NCBI GenBank assembly: GCA_035654175.1
Contig: DASRXL010000008.1
Span: 1-31,415 of the forward strand
DNA: 31,415 nt
DNA from: PNC22 sp035654175
GTDB taxonomy: Bacteria; Planctomycetota; Phycisphaerae; Phycisphaerales; UBA1924
Reading direction: 5' to 3'
The position numbers and the translations under genes were made by a program. Shown here piece after piece: positions 1 through 7,821 of the stretch (its first letter is position 1; the number at the start of each line of letters is the position of its first letter). Under the pieces are notes generated by a model. It did not search any database. It was given only the letters and a program-made list of their open reading frames with translations, and was not told where the DNA came from.

Positions 1-1
1 G

Positions 2-424
2 ATCCCCAACCTGGTGGAGACGGTCAAGGGCTACGCCGGGCACGAGAAGGGGACGCTCGAGGCGGTGATCCAGGCGCGCCAGCAGGCGGTGGCGATCACG
101 TCCGACTCGGCGCACGCCGCCCAGAAGGCCGAGGCGGAGAACATGATCAGCCAGGCGCTGGGGCGGCTGTTCGCGCTCTCCGAGGCATACCCGCAGCTGA
201 AGGCGGACGCGAACTTCCGCCAGCTCCAGGAGGAGCTGACGAGCACGGAGAACAAGATCGGCTTCAGCCGCCAGCACTTCAACGATTGCGTGGGCAGGTA
301 CGAGGAGAAGCGGCAGACCTTCCCGACGAACCTGATCGCGGCGCTCTTCAACTTCGCCAAGCGCGAGTACTTCAACGTGACCGACGCGACCCAGCGCGAG
401 GCGCCGAGGGTGTCGTTCTCGTGA
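2..424 (+). CDS. lemA: LemA family protein, 5'-truncated by window edge
   Basis: The reading frame is open from base 2, so the start and N-terminal membrane anchor lie outside the window; about 140 C-terminal residues remain. The opening residues IPNLVETVKGYAGHEKGTLE are the LemA family hallmark. They are followed by long amphipathic helices (QALGRLFALSEAYPQLKAD, NFRQLQEELTSTENKIGFSR) and the usual ending FPTNLIAALFNFAKREYF. LemA proteins are inner-membrane-anchored helical bundles of unsettled biochemical role, often encoded beside HtpX-like M48 proteases, as here. The identification is firm; the function is only contextual (membrane or envelope quality control). The gene is separated from the protease by repeat element A. 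Confidence 0.93.
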   Translation: MPNLVETVKGYAGHEKGTLEAVIQARQQAVAITSDSAHAAQKAEAENMISQALGRLFALSEAYPQLKADANFRQLQEELTSTENKIGFSRQHFNDCVGRYEEKRQTFPTNLIAALFNFAKREYFNVTDATQREAPRVSFS

Positions 425-439
425 GGAGAGGGGGAATCG

Positions 440-568
440 ACACGGAGAGCACGGGGGCCGCGGAGAGCGCACGGAGAAGAGCCGAGCGCGAGCCGTGTCT
501 GTCCGTGCAATCTCGTGCCGGTGATTCGCTCTCCGTGCTCCGCTCCATGTCCTCCGTGCTCTCCGTGT
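440..568. repeat. Intergenic repeat element A (inverted, CACGGAGAG units)
   Basis: The arm at 440-467 and the reverse complement of 541-568 match at 23 of 28 positions, with a perfect 15-base core ACACGGAGAGCACGG. With a 1-2 nt shift the match extends to 477 and 530 (GCACGGAGA). The left arm is itself built from 9-nt-like purine-rich units (CACGGAGAG, CACGGGGGC, CGCGGAGAG). The loop is roughly 478-529. The element fills most of the gap between lemA and htpX. Function unknown; it belongs with elements B-E. Confidence 0.75.
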
Positions 569-596
569 TGAAGGGATCGCTGCAGCGGGGTTGGGC

Positions 597-1640
597 GTGA
601 GCGACGCGGCGGGCACATCAAGGTCGGAACGGCTCGCGCGGGAGATCCGGGCCTACCCGGGGACGATCACGTTCCACGACCTGATCCGGAAGAACAAGCG
701 GCAGAGCGTGGTATTGATCGTGATGATGCTGGCGCTCGGGGCCGTGGTCGGCGGGGCCCTCGGGGCGGTTGGCGGGGCATACGCCACGGGAGCCGCGCGA
801 CCGGAGGAGCTGATCCCCTCGGCCGCGATCGGGCTTGTCGCGGCGGTGATCGCGGGCGGGCTCGGCGCGACGTGGAGCTGGTTCAGCGGCTCGACCGCGA
901 TCCTGCGGATGATGGGCGCTCGCGAGGTCGGGGCGCAGGACGACCCCGTGCTCTTCAACGTGGTGGACGAGATGCGCCTGGCCGCGGGGCTGCCCATGCC
1001 CCGCGTGTACATGATCGAGGACACCGCGCTCAACGCGTTCGCGACCGGGCGCGATCCCGAGCACGGGGCGGTTGCGGTGACCAGGGGCCTTCGCGAGAGG
1101 CTCACACGCGACGAGCTGCAGGGCGTGGTGGCGCACGAGATGGCGCACATCCGCCACCTGGACATCCGCTTCGCGATGCTGATGGCGACCATGGTGGGGC
1201 TGATCGTCTTCGCGTGCGACGCGTTCTGGCGGATCGTGTGGCACGCGGGTGGGCGCGGCGGGCGGCGGCGGCGGAGCGGGGGCGACGGCGGCGGCGGTGC
1301 GGCGATCATCGTGGTGCTGGTGATCGCGCTGCTCCTGGCGATCGTGGCTCCGCTCATCGCCAGGCTCATCCAGATGGCCTACAGCCGCGAGAGGGAGTAT
1401 CTCGCCGACGCGGGGGCGGTCGAGCTGACCCGGAACCCGGAGGGGCTGGCGTCGGCGCTCCGGCGGATCGCGGGCGACGACGAGCCGCTGGTCGAGGCGG
1501 CCAACCGCGGCACGGCGCACATGTTCATCTCGAACCCGCTCAAGAAGATGCGCGAAGCGCACCAGAGCCTCGATTCAGCGTTCGCCTCCCACCCGCCCAT
1601 GGAGAAGCGGATCGCGCGGATCCTCGCCCTGACGCGGTGA
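597..1640 (+). CDS. htpX: M48 family zinc metalloprotease, HtpX-like
   Basis: A membrane-embedded zinc protease of 347 residues, expected to degrade damaged membrane proteins. Two hydrophobic segments lie near residues 38-60 and 74-95. The HEMAH zinc motif is at about 180-184, and the third ligand Glu lies in SREREYLAD near 267. A further hydrophobic stretch (about 236-258) precedes that ligand, as in HtpX. A Gly/Arg/Ser-rich low-complexity loop (RGGRRRRSGGDGGGG) sits at about 220-234 and looks lineage-specific. The GTG at 597 is preferred because GGGG at 587-590 gives a 6-nt ribosome-binding spacing; a TTG at 591 is the alternative and would add two residues. The lemA neighbour supports an HtpX role. 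Confidence 0.92.
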   Translation: MSDAAGTSRSERLAREIRAYPGTITFHDLIRKNKRQSVVLIVMMLALGAVVGGALGAVGGAYATGAARPEELIPSAAIGLVAAVIAGGLGATWSWFSGSTAILRMMGAREVGAQDDPVLFNVVDEMRLAAGLPMPRVYMIEDTALNAFATGRDPEHGAVAVTRGLRERLTRDELQGVVAHEMAHIRHLDIRFAMLMATMVGLIVFACDAFWRIVWHAGGRGGRRRRSGGDGGGGAAIIVVLVIALLLAIVAPLIARLIQMAYSREREYLADAGAVELTRNPEGLASALRRIAGDDEPLVEAANRGTAHMFISNPLKKMREAHQSLDSAFASHPPMEKRIARILALTR

Positions 1641-1655
1641 CGAGTCCCCGCTTGT

Positions 1656-1803
1656 AACGCGGAGAACGCAGAGAACGCAGAGAGGAACGCAGAGGCCGCA
1701 GAGAAAGGCGCAGAGGCCTGAAACGTGTGCTGATCCTTCCTGCCTCCTCCGCCAATTCGTTCGACTCCGGGCTCTCTGCGCTCTTCTCTGCGGCCTCCGC
1801 GTT
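1656..1803. repeat. Intergenic repeat element B (inverted, AACGCAGAG units)
   Basis: The arms 1686-1715 and 1774-1803 are reverse complements at 27 of 30 positions. The left side is extended by clean tandem 9-mers: AACGCGGAG (1656-1664), AACGCAGAG (1665-1673) and AACGCAGAG (1674-1682), then three variant units. The element starts 15 nt after the htpX stop and ends about 53 nt before the next start codon. This is the best-preserved member of the set. In RNA it would form a long hairpin with a purine-rich 5' arm; there is no terminal T run. Confidence 0.85.
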
Positions 1804-1856
1804 CGCTTCTTGCCCCGTTTGCATTGGCCCCGCACCTCTGCAATGATCTGCGACCC

Positions 1857-2807
1857 ATGCTCAAGGCCATCTACAAGCAGCTGCCGTGGATGCTCGCGCT
1901 GTTCGTGCTCGGGCCGATCGCCGGCCACCTGACCGCCGGCCTGCGGGCGGCTGACGGCTCCGGAGACGCGACGCTGCTCGTGGGAGCGAGCCCGGGCATG
2001 GGCGTCCTCGCCGGGGTGGTCACGCTGGCGTTCGCGGCGGCCGCGGGCGTATTCGCGGCGAGGGTGAACGGATGCCGGTCTGGCCTCAACTCGGCGGGCC
2101 TCGTCCTGGCGTGGGCCGCGTCGCAGACGGCGACGGTCAAGAGCATCCTCAGGCTTGCGGAGGGGCCCGGGCCGCTCGTCCCGCTGGCCGCCGAGGGGCT
2201 GGTGTTCTGCCTCGCGGCGGCGCCGGTCGCCGCGGTGATCTGGCAGGCCGGGCTCGGCCGGGGGCTGCACGCGGCGGCACACCCATTGCCGGACGGCTCG
2301 CCCGCCCTGCGCGCGTGGCTCACGCGCGGGCAGCACGGCGCCCGCGGGCTGCGCGGGGAGCACGAAGCGCTCGCCGCGGCGCTGCTCCGGGCGGTGATCA
2401 GGCCCGCGGGGCTCGCGGCGATCGGGATTACCGTGGCCGTCGGCGCCGGCGTGTGCTGGCTCGTCGCGCAGGACACGCTGAAGGGGCAGGCGATATTCGC
2501 CGCCGCGGCGGCCGGCGTCGTCGCGGTGCCGCTCGGCAGGCTCGCGGGCGAAGCGCTGGGCGAGCAGCCCCCGATGGCGGCGTTCTTCCTCGGCACGGCG
2601 CTGCTGGCCCTGCTCGGGCCGCTCACCGCCTACGGCGTGCACGGCGGGAACGTGATACCGACCCTGTACAGCGGAGACCTGATCGGCGTCGCGGCCCCGG
2701 TGACTCTCGACTGGGCCGCCGGGGCGTTCCTCGGGATACCCATCGGAGAGGCGTGGTTCGTGTCGATGTTCCGCCAGCATCCGGCCCCGGCCGCGGCATC
2801 GCGCTAA
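1857..2807 (+). CDS. Polytopic membrane protein of unknown function
   Basis: 316 residues starting at ATG 1857 (MLKAIYKQLPWMLALFVLG). I do not recognise the family. Seven or eight hydrophobic segments are visible at about 8-28, 42-67, 76-92, 106-131, 181-204, 211-235, 240-261 and 276-305. A charged loop near 140-170 contains RGQHGARGLRGEHE. There are no cofactor or catalytic motifs and no signal peptide apart from the first membrane segment. The gene stands between repeat element B and the folE2 leader. It ends about 30 nt before that structured leader begins, so it could be cotranscribed with folE2. An in-frame TTG at 1824 would extend the N-terminus but is poorly supported. Confidence 0.75.
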   Translation: MLKAIYKQLPWMLALFVLGPIAGHLTAGLRAADGSGDATLLVGASPGMGVLAGVVTLAFAAAAGVFAARVNGCRSGLNSAGLVLAWAASQTATVKSILRLAEGPGPLVPLAAEGLVFCLAAAPVAAVIWQAGLGRGLHAAAHPLPDGSPALRAWLTRGQHGARGLRGEHEALAAALLRAVIRPAGLAAIGITVAVGAGVCWLVAQDTLKGQAIFAAAAAGVVAVPLGRLAGEALGEQPPMAAFFLGTALLALLGPLTAYGVHGGNVIPTLYSGDLIGVAAPVTLDWAAGAFLGIPIGEAWFVSMFRQHPAPAAASR

Positions 2808-2838
2808 ACTCCCCAAGTGCAGCCTTGCGGCGGCCGGT

Positions 2839-2913
2839 GGCTCCTCGGAACCGAGTTCGGGGCGAGGACAGCTCGGCCCGAGCTGGGCGGCCAGGCCCGC
2901 CGGGCCGAGGAGT
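2839..2913 (+). promoter_or_regulatory. Structured folE2 leader with a stem over the ribosome binding site
   Basis: The segment CTCCTCGG (2841-2848) is the perfect complement of CCGAGGAG (2905-2912), with an extra G-T pair at 2840/2913. The right strand contains GAGGAG, the Shine-Dalgarno sequence for ATG 2919. Inside lie a small hairpin at 2851-2860 (CCG/CGG), a 7-bp hairpin at 2869-2885 (CAGCTCG-GCC-CGAGCTG) and a 5-bp hairpin at 2886-2901 (GGCGG/CCGCC). The shape is a multi-branched fold closed on the ribosome binding site, as in translational riboswitches. It matches no riboswitch consensus that I know. High GC raises the chance of accidental pairing. Confidence 0.4.
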
Positions 2914-2918
2914 GCGCA

Positions 2919-3761
2919 ATGCCGGCATCACTTGTCAAGGGGATCCCCGTGACCAGGCCTCGCTCCGTCGATCAACCAATGCCCGATGTGCAGGCGATGC
3001 CGGACGTGCGGCAGGTGGCGATCGACCGCGTCGGGGTCAAGGACGTGACGTACCCCATGCGTCTGCACAAGCGCGGCGGGGGCGAGCAGACCACCGTCGC
3101 GAGAATCAACATGTACGTCGCGCTGCCGCACTACCAGAAGGGCACGCACATGAGCCGCTTTCTGGAGGTGCTGAACGAGCAGGTCGGCGAGCCCGTGTGC
3201 CCGGAGCGGATCCCGGAGATCACGAGGGCGATCCGCGAGCGCCTGGAGGCCGAGGAGGCGCACTTCGAGGCCGAGTTCACGTACTTCATCCCGAAGCCGG
3301 CCCCCGTGACCGGCCAGGTGGGGCTCATGGACTACCAGGTGCGCTTCGCATGCACGGCGAACGGGGAAACCGATTTCGTCATGACGGTCGCGGCGCCGGC
3401 CGCGAGCCTGTGCCCGTGCTCGAAGGAGATCTCGAAGTACGGCGCCCACAATCAGCGGTGCCGGATCGAGGCGGCGGTGCGGACCAGCGGCATGATGTGG
3501 ATCGAGGATCTCGTGGAGCACCTGGAGGCCGCGGCGAGCGTCCCCGTGTTCGCGGTGCTCAAGCGTCCGGACGAGAAGTGGGTGACCGAGAAGGCGTACG
3601 AGAACCCCAAGTTCGTGGAGGACATCGTGCGCGACCTGGCCGGCCATCTCGATGACGACGAGCGGGTGACCTGGTACACGATCAACTCGGAGAACTACGA
3701 GTCGATCCACAGCCACAACGCGTACGCGCAGCTCACCCGCGCGAAAGTCACCAAGGCGTAG
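2919..3761 (+). CDS. folE2: GTP cyclohydrolase FolE2 (type IB)
   Basis: Converts GTP to 7,8-dihydroneopterin triphosphate, the first step of folate and 7-deazaguanine (queuosine) synthesis, in the cytoplasm. 280 residues, a normal length for the family. Signatures include LPHYQKGTHMSRF, the zinc-binding region AASLCPCSKEIS (first Cys about residue 165) and KYGAHNQR directly after it. The C-terminus has the NFESIH-like motif ENYESIHSHNAYA. Start ATG 2919 has GAGGAG at 2907-2912. The frame is open upstream to a GTG at 2817, but that region forms the structured leader. FolE2 tolerates several metals and is often induced by zinc limitation in other bacteria; I saw no obvious Zur box here. Confidence 0.96.
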   Translation: MPASLVKGIPVTRPRSVDQPMPDVQAMPDVRQVAIDRVGVKDVTYPMRLHKRGGGEQTTVARINMYVALPHYQKGTHMSRFLEVLNEQVGEPVCPERIPEITRAIRERLEAEEAHFEAEFTYFIPKPAPVTGQVGLMDYQVRFACTANGETDFVMTVAAPAASLCPCSKEISKYGAHNQRCRIEAAVRTSGMMWIEDLVEHLEAAASVPVFAVLKRPDEKWVTEKAYENPKFVEDIVRDLAGHLDDDERVTWYTINSENYESIHSHNAYAQLTRAKVTKA

Positions 3762-3805
3762 CCGCATACCGGGTGGGGGTTATCGACGCTCCCGCCGGCG
3801 CTGCC

Positions 3806-3828
3806 GCGGGTGCGGGCCCGGCGCCCGC
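3806..3828 (+). terminator. Possible terminator hairpin after folE2 (no T run)
   Basis: An 8-bp stem GCGGGTGC/GCGCCCGC, with one G-T pair and a 7-nt loop, lies 45 nt after the folE2 stop. No uridine tract follows, so intrinsic termination is doubtful. The rest of the 261-nt gap (3762-4022) is very GC-rich, and I found no gene or promoter in it. Confidence 0.25.
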
Positions 3829-4022
3829 TTCGGCCGGGCCGGGCGGCAAGCGGCCGCGGGACGTCTCTCGACCCCCGGCCGGGGATGGCAATGAGGGGGC
3901 TCGGTCGCGGCGACCGGCGACCGGCCCCGGCCGTGCCGCGGGACTTCGCGAGGATTCGCAACAGCGCGGGGCGTCTCCGCCGATCCATAGCATCCGGGAC
4001 GCACGGAGGGCCCGGCTCGCAC

Positions 4023-6458
4023 ATGGCACGGAACCTGACTCCCAGGGCGGCGTTCCGCCGCCGGCTGATGCTGCTGATGGGTGCTTTCACCCTCGCCGGC
4101 GTCCCCATGGCCGGGCAGCTCGTGCGCCTTGGAGTCGGGCGGGCGGAGGCGAGCCTGGCGGAGGCGGAGCAGAGGCTGTACCGGGAGCACTGGATCCCGA
4201 CGTACCGGGGCCGGATCTTGGACCGGCAGGGGCGGGTGCTCGCGCAGAACCGGCCGGCCTACGAGATCGCGGTGGAGTATGAGGTGCTCTGCGGCGACTG
4301 GGCTCGGGAGCGCGCCAAGCTTCACGCCCGCCGCCTGTACTCCGGGGTGTGGGGGCTGCTGGACGAGGAGCATCGGCGGCGGCTCGCGGCCCGGTTCCTG
4401 CCGCTGTACGAGGCCCACGTCGCGGCGATGTTCGAGCGGCTGGCGCGGACGATGGAGGTCGAGCCATCGGAGCTCGAGCAGCGGCGGAACGAGATTCTCA
4501 CGCGCGTCGCCGAGCTGACGGACACGATCTCACGCTACCGGTTCCGGCAGGAGGTCATCGAGCAGGCCAAGCTCGGGCGGCAGTTCACGCCGGAGCTCCT
4601 CGCGCAGCTGGAGGAGCGGGCGTCGGAGGGCGAGCTCGCCGAGCACACCCAGCCGCACGTGCTGGGGATCGCGCCCGATGAGGTGGCGTTTACGCTGATC
4701 AGCATGCAGGAAGTCCAGGCGCGCATCAGCCCGGAGGGGCTTGCGCCGCCCGACCCGGAGGAGGGGCTGGGGGAGGAAGCGGAGCTCGTCGCGCTCATGC
4801 CCGGGCTGGTCGTCCGGCGCAGCGAGGAGCGCGAGTACCCGTGCGACGAGGTCGTCGTGACGCTCGACCGAACGAGCCTCCCCGGTCCGCTCAGGAGCGA
4901 GGAACCGCTCACGCTCGAGCTCGGCGGCGTGGGGGCGCACGTGCTCGGCTGGATGGGCGGGCGGGCGCTCGGCGAGGACGTCGAACGGCGGCGGGCGGCG
5001 ATCGCGGACGACCCGGCCCTTCAGGATTGGGCGCTGCTCGAAGCACGCGAGCGCGGGCCGGCGGACGAACGGGTGATGATCGACCGCGGGCGGTACCTGC
5101 CGGGCGATGCGCTGGGCCGTGCGGGTGTGGAGTGGTCGCACGAGATCCAGCTTCGCGGCCTGCGCGGCCTGCGGGTGGACCGCCTCGACACCGGTGAGCA
5201 GCAGCTCTCGCCCCCCGAGCCCGGACAGGACGTGCGCCTCACGCTCGACATCGCGCTCCAGGCGCGGGTGCAGGCGATTCTCGACCCGCGCCTCGGGCTT
5301 GCGCAGGTGCACCCGTGGCAGGGCCACGACCTCAGCATGCCGGTGGGCACGCCGCTCAACGGGGCGGCGGTCGTGGTGGAGGTCGACTCGGGCGACGTGC
5401 TGGCGCTGGTCTCGACGCCGGAGTTCTCTCGCGAGCAGGTGCGCGAGCGGCCGGAGGAGCTCATCAGGGACGAGATCAACCAGCCCCTGGTGAACCGCGC
5501 GATCGCCGTGCCGTACCCGCCGGGCTCGATCCTGAAGGCGCTGATCCTGAGCGGGGCGGAGACGCACGGCAATTTCCGGGAGGGCGAGCGGATCGAGTGC
5601 ACCGGGCACCTGTACCCGAACCGGCCGGACATGCTCCGCTGCTGGATCTACCGCGAGCAGTACGGGATGACGACGCACAGCGCGCGGTACGGGCACGACC
5701 TGAACGCGGTGGAGGCGCTGACCGTCTCGTGCAACATCTTCTTCTACACGATGGGCCGGCGGATGGGCCCGCGCACGATCGCCGAGACGCTCCGGGAGTA
5801 CGGGGTTGGTGAGCGGTGGGACCTCGGGATCGGGCCGGAATTCCCCGGGAGCGTCGGGATGATGCGCGAGGACCAGGAGGGGCGCAGGTACTTCCTGAAC
5901 GACGGTTCGGACCTCGCGGAGTTCGACGCGACGCTGATGGGCATCGGGCAGGGACCGGTCTCGTGGACGCCGCTCCACGCCGCGAGCGCGTACGCGACGC
6001 TCGCGCGGATGGGGGTCTACATCAAGCCGCGGGTGGTGGACGACGGCCGGGCGCCGGAGATCCGGGAGACGAGCTTCGATCGGCGGGGGATCGACCTTGC
6101 GCTCCAGGGGCTCGACGGGGTGGTGAACGACACAGCGATGGGGACGGCCCACGCGCTGACCATCGACGGCAAAAGGGAGCGGATCTTCAACGCCCCGGGG
6201 GTGCACGTCTGGGGCAAGACGGGCACGGCTACCGCCCCGCCGCTGATCCCCTCGAACGCGCCGCTGGACCCGAGCGGCAAGGAGATCCCGGCCCGGGAGG
6301 GGGACCACGCCTGGGTGACCGTGCTGGTCGGGCGCGAGGGAGAGCGGCCGCGCTACGCCATCAGCGTGATCATGGAATACGCGGGCTCCGGCGGGCGGGT
6401 GTCGGGGCCGCTGGCGAACCAGATTATCCATGCCCTCATCGCAGAGGGGTACTTGTGA
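4023..6458 (+). CDS. mrdA: Penicillin-binding protein 2 (peptidoglycan transpeptidase)
   Basis: Class B PBP of the elongasome; it cross-links peptidoglycan in the lateral wall, anchored in the inner membrane and acting in the periplasm. The start at ATG 4023 (MARNLTPRAAFRRRLMLLMG) gives a basic N-terminus followed by one membrane helix (about 13-33). RGRILDRQG at about 62-70 is the N-terminal PBP dimerisation motif. The three catalytic motifs are SILK (Ser502), SCN (569-571) and KTG (732-734). At 811 residues it is clearly longer than typical PBP2 (about 600-650). The excess is a charged helical insert at about 95-280, between the RGRI motif and the rest of the dimerisation domain. The frame stays open upstream to 3810, but that part is low-complexity Arg/Pro/Gly. 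The rodA neighbour confirms the elongation-type assignment. Confidence 0.93.
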   Translation: MARNLTPRAAFRRRLMLLMGAFTLAGVPMAGQLVRLGVGRAEASLAEAEQRLYREHWIPTYRGRILDRQGRVLAQNRPAYEIAVEYEVLCGDWARERAKLHARRLYSGVWGLLDEEHRRRLAARFLPLYEAHVAAMFERLARTMEVEPSELEQRRNEILTRVAELTDTISRYRFRQEVIEQAKLGRQFTPELLAQLEERASEGELAEHTQPHVLGIAPDEVAFTLISMQEVQARISPEGLAPPDPEEGLGEEAELVALMPGLVVRRSEEREYPCDEVVVTLDRTSLPGPLRSEEPLTLELGGVGAHVLGWMGGRALGEDVERRRAAIADDPALQDWALLEARERGPADERVMIDRGRYLPGDALGRAGVEWSHEIQLRGLRGLRVDRLDTGEQQLSPPEPGQDVRLTLDIALQARVQAILDPRLGLAQVHPWQGHDLSMPVGTPLNGAAVVVEVDSGDVLALVSTPEFSREQVRERPEELIRDEINQPLVNRAIAVPYPPGSILKALILSGAETHGNFREGERIECTGHLYPNRPDMLRCWIYREQYGMTTHSARYGHDLNAVEALTVSCNIFFYTMGRRMGPRTIAETLREYGVGERWDLGIGPEFPGSVGMMREDQEGRRYFLNDGSDLAEFDATLMGIGQGPVSWTPLHAASAYATLARMGVYIKPRVVDDGRAPEIRETSFDRRGIDLALQGLDGVVNDTAMGTAHALTIDGKRERIFNAPGVHVWGKTGTATAPPLIPSNAPLDPSGKEIPAREGDHAWVTVLVGREGERPRYAISVIMEYAGSGGRVSGPLANQIIHALIAEGYL

Positions 6459-6465
6459 AGACGGA

Positions 6466-6545
6466 GGCGGAGCGCCGCGTGCGCAGAGATGCGCCGCGAA
6501 CGTGGAGCCCTCGCCCGGTCTCTGCGAGCTCCGCGCATCGCCGCC
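6466..6545. repeat. Intergenic repeat element C (decayed inverted repeat)
   Basis: The left arm 6466-6489 (GGCGGAGCGCC...GCGCAGAGA) and the reverse complement of 6519-6545 (GGCGGCGATGCG...TCGCAGAGA) agree at both ends but need small gaps. It shares the CGCAGAGA unit of element B. It fills the gap between the PBP2 stop (6458) and the rodA start (6580). It is the weakest of the five elements. Confidence 0.5.
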
Positions 6546-6579
6546 GCGCGCGCGTACTCCCGGCTTGTGAAGGGGATCC

Positions 6580-7821
6580 GTGAGCACGTTCGTCGATCTC
6601 ATCAAGGGCTCCTCGTCGCCGGTGCGCTCGGTGCGCTCGACGATCCGGCTCGCGCACGCCGGCTGGATCGCCCTGTTCGCCGCGCTCGCGCTGAGCCTGG
6701 CGGGAATCTACGCCATCGACGTCTCCACCAACCACGATCCCCACGGCCTGCTGGACCTCTCGGCCCTGGCGTGGAAGCAGGTCGTGTTCCTCATCGTGGG
6801 TCTGCTCGGGGCGGTGGTGATGGCGCTCCCGCACTACAAGCTCTTCATGCTGATCGCCTGGCCGCTCGCGGCGATTGCGCTCGGGCTGCTGGTCTTCCTG
6901 CTCGTGCCGGGCGTGCCCTCGTGGCTGGTCGCTCCGATCAACGGGGCCCGGGCATGGATCAACCTGCCGCTCTTCAACCTTCAGCCCAGCGAGCCGGCGA
7001 AGATCGCCTACGTTCTCGTGATGGCGCTCTACCTGCGCCAGCGGGAAGCTCCCGAGAGATTCCTCGACCTGATCCCGCCGGGCCTGCTCACGCTGGTGCC
7101 CGTGGGTCTGGTGACGCTCCAGCCGGACCTGGGCACGGCCTGCCTCTTCGTGCCCGCGCTCTTCGGGATGCTCGTCACGGCGGGGGCGCGCCTGCGCCAC
7201 CTGGCGCTCATCGTCGTGGCCGCGGCGATGACCGCCCCGATCGCGTGGCCATTCCTCATGCCCCACCAGAAGGCTCGCTTCGAGGCGCTGGTGCAGCAGA
7301 TCGAGGGCGATCGCTCGCGTGAGCACGACATCAATTTCCAGGGCTTCACGGCCCAGCGGCTCATCGGGGCCGGCGGCCTGACCGGCCAGAGCGACGCGAA
7401 GGCCAGGGCGCTGGTCTACTTCAACCGCCTCCCGGAGGCCCACAACGACATGATTTTCTCGGTCATCGCGGCGCGCTTCGGCGTGCTGGGGGCGATGGCC
7501 GTGCTCGGGCTGTTCCTGGCGTGGTTCGGGGGAGCGCTGGGCGTCGCCGCGATGTGCAAGGACCGGTTCGGGCGCGTGATCGCCGTCGGGCTCGCCGGGT
7601 TCATCGCGGCCCACGTCGTGGTGAACGTGGGGATGAACATCGGCCTGCTGCCCATCATCGGCGTCACCCTGCCCTTCGTGAGCTACGGCGGCTCGAGCAT
7701 GCTGACGTGCTGGCTCATGACCGGGCTGCTCTTCAATATCGCGATGCGGCGCGAGCTGACCCCCTACAACCCCGCCCCGCGCTACCCTCTCGGGCAGCAG
7801 CCGTATGACCGACGCGCATGA
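6580..7821 (+). CDS. rodA: RodA peptidoglycan glycosyltransferase (SEDS family)
   Basis: SEDS glycosyltransferase that polymerises lipid II into glycan strands, partnering PBP2 in the elongasome; inner membrane. 413 residues with about ten hydrophobic segments. Family signatures: LFNLQPSEPAKIAYVL, LQPDLGTACLF with the conserved Asp, the long loop ending in INFQGFTAQRLIGAGGLTG, RLPEAHNDMIFSVIA, and the C-terminal SEDS motif GVTLPFVSYGGSSML. Start is GTG 6580 with AGGGGA just upstream. Pairing with PBP2 argues for RodA rather than FtsW. The 3' end overlaps rsmG by 17 nt, suggesting translational coupling. Confidence 0.95.
   Translation: MSTFVDLIKGSSSPVRSVRSTIRLAHAGWIALFAALALSLAGIYAIDVSTNHDPHGLLDLSALAWKQVVFLIVGLLGAVVMALPHYKLFMLIAWPLAAIALGLLVFLLVPGVPSWLVAPINGARAWINLPLFNLQPSEPAKIAYVLVMALYLRQREAPERFLDLIPPGLLTLVPVGLVTLQPDLGTACLFVPALFGMLVTAGARLRHLALIVVAAAMTAPIAWPFLMPHQKARFEALVQQIEGDRSREHDINFQGFTAQRLIGAGGLTGQSDAKARALVYFNRLPEAHNDMIFSVIAARFGVLGAMAVLGLFLAWFGGALGVAAMCKDRFGRVIAVGLAGFIAAHVVVNVGMNIGLLPIIGVTLPFVSYGGSSMLTCWLMTGLLFNIAMRRELTPYNPAPRYPLGQQPYDRRA

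Noticed and set aside
1656..1715. CRISPR-like array of short direct repeats
   Set aside because: The units are only 9 nt and contiguous, with no unique spacers and no cas genes. They belong to the inverted quasi-tandem repeat element.
3810..4022. N-terminal extension of PBP2 (71 residues)
   Set aside because: Low-complexity Arg/Pro/Gly sequence. ATG 4023 gives the expected short basic N-terminus followed by the membrane anchor.
4530..6605. Minus-strand open frame of about 690 codons opposite PBP2
   Set aside because: A shadow of the PBP2 gene; its product is rich in Arg, His and Pro, and the catalytic motifs are on the plus strand.
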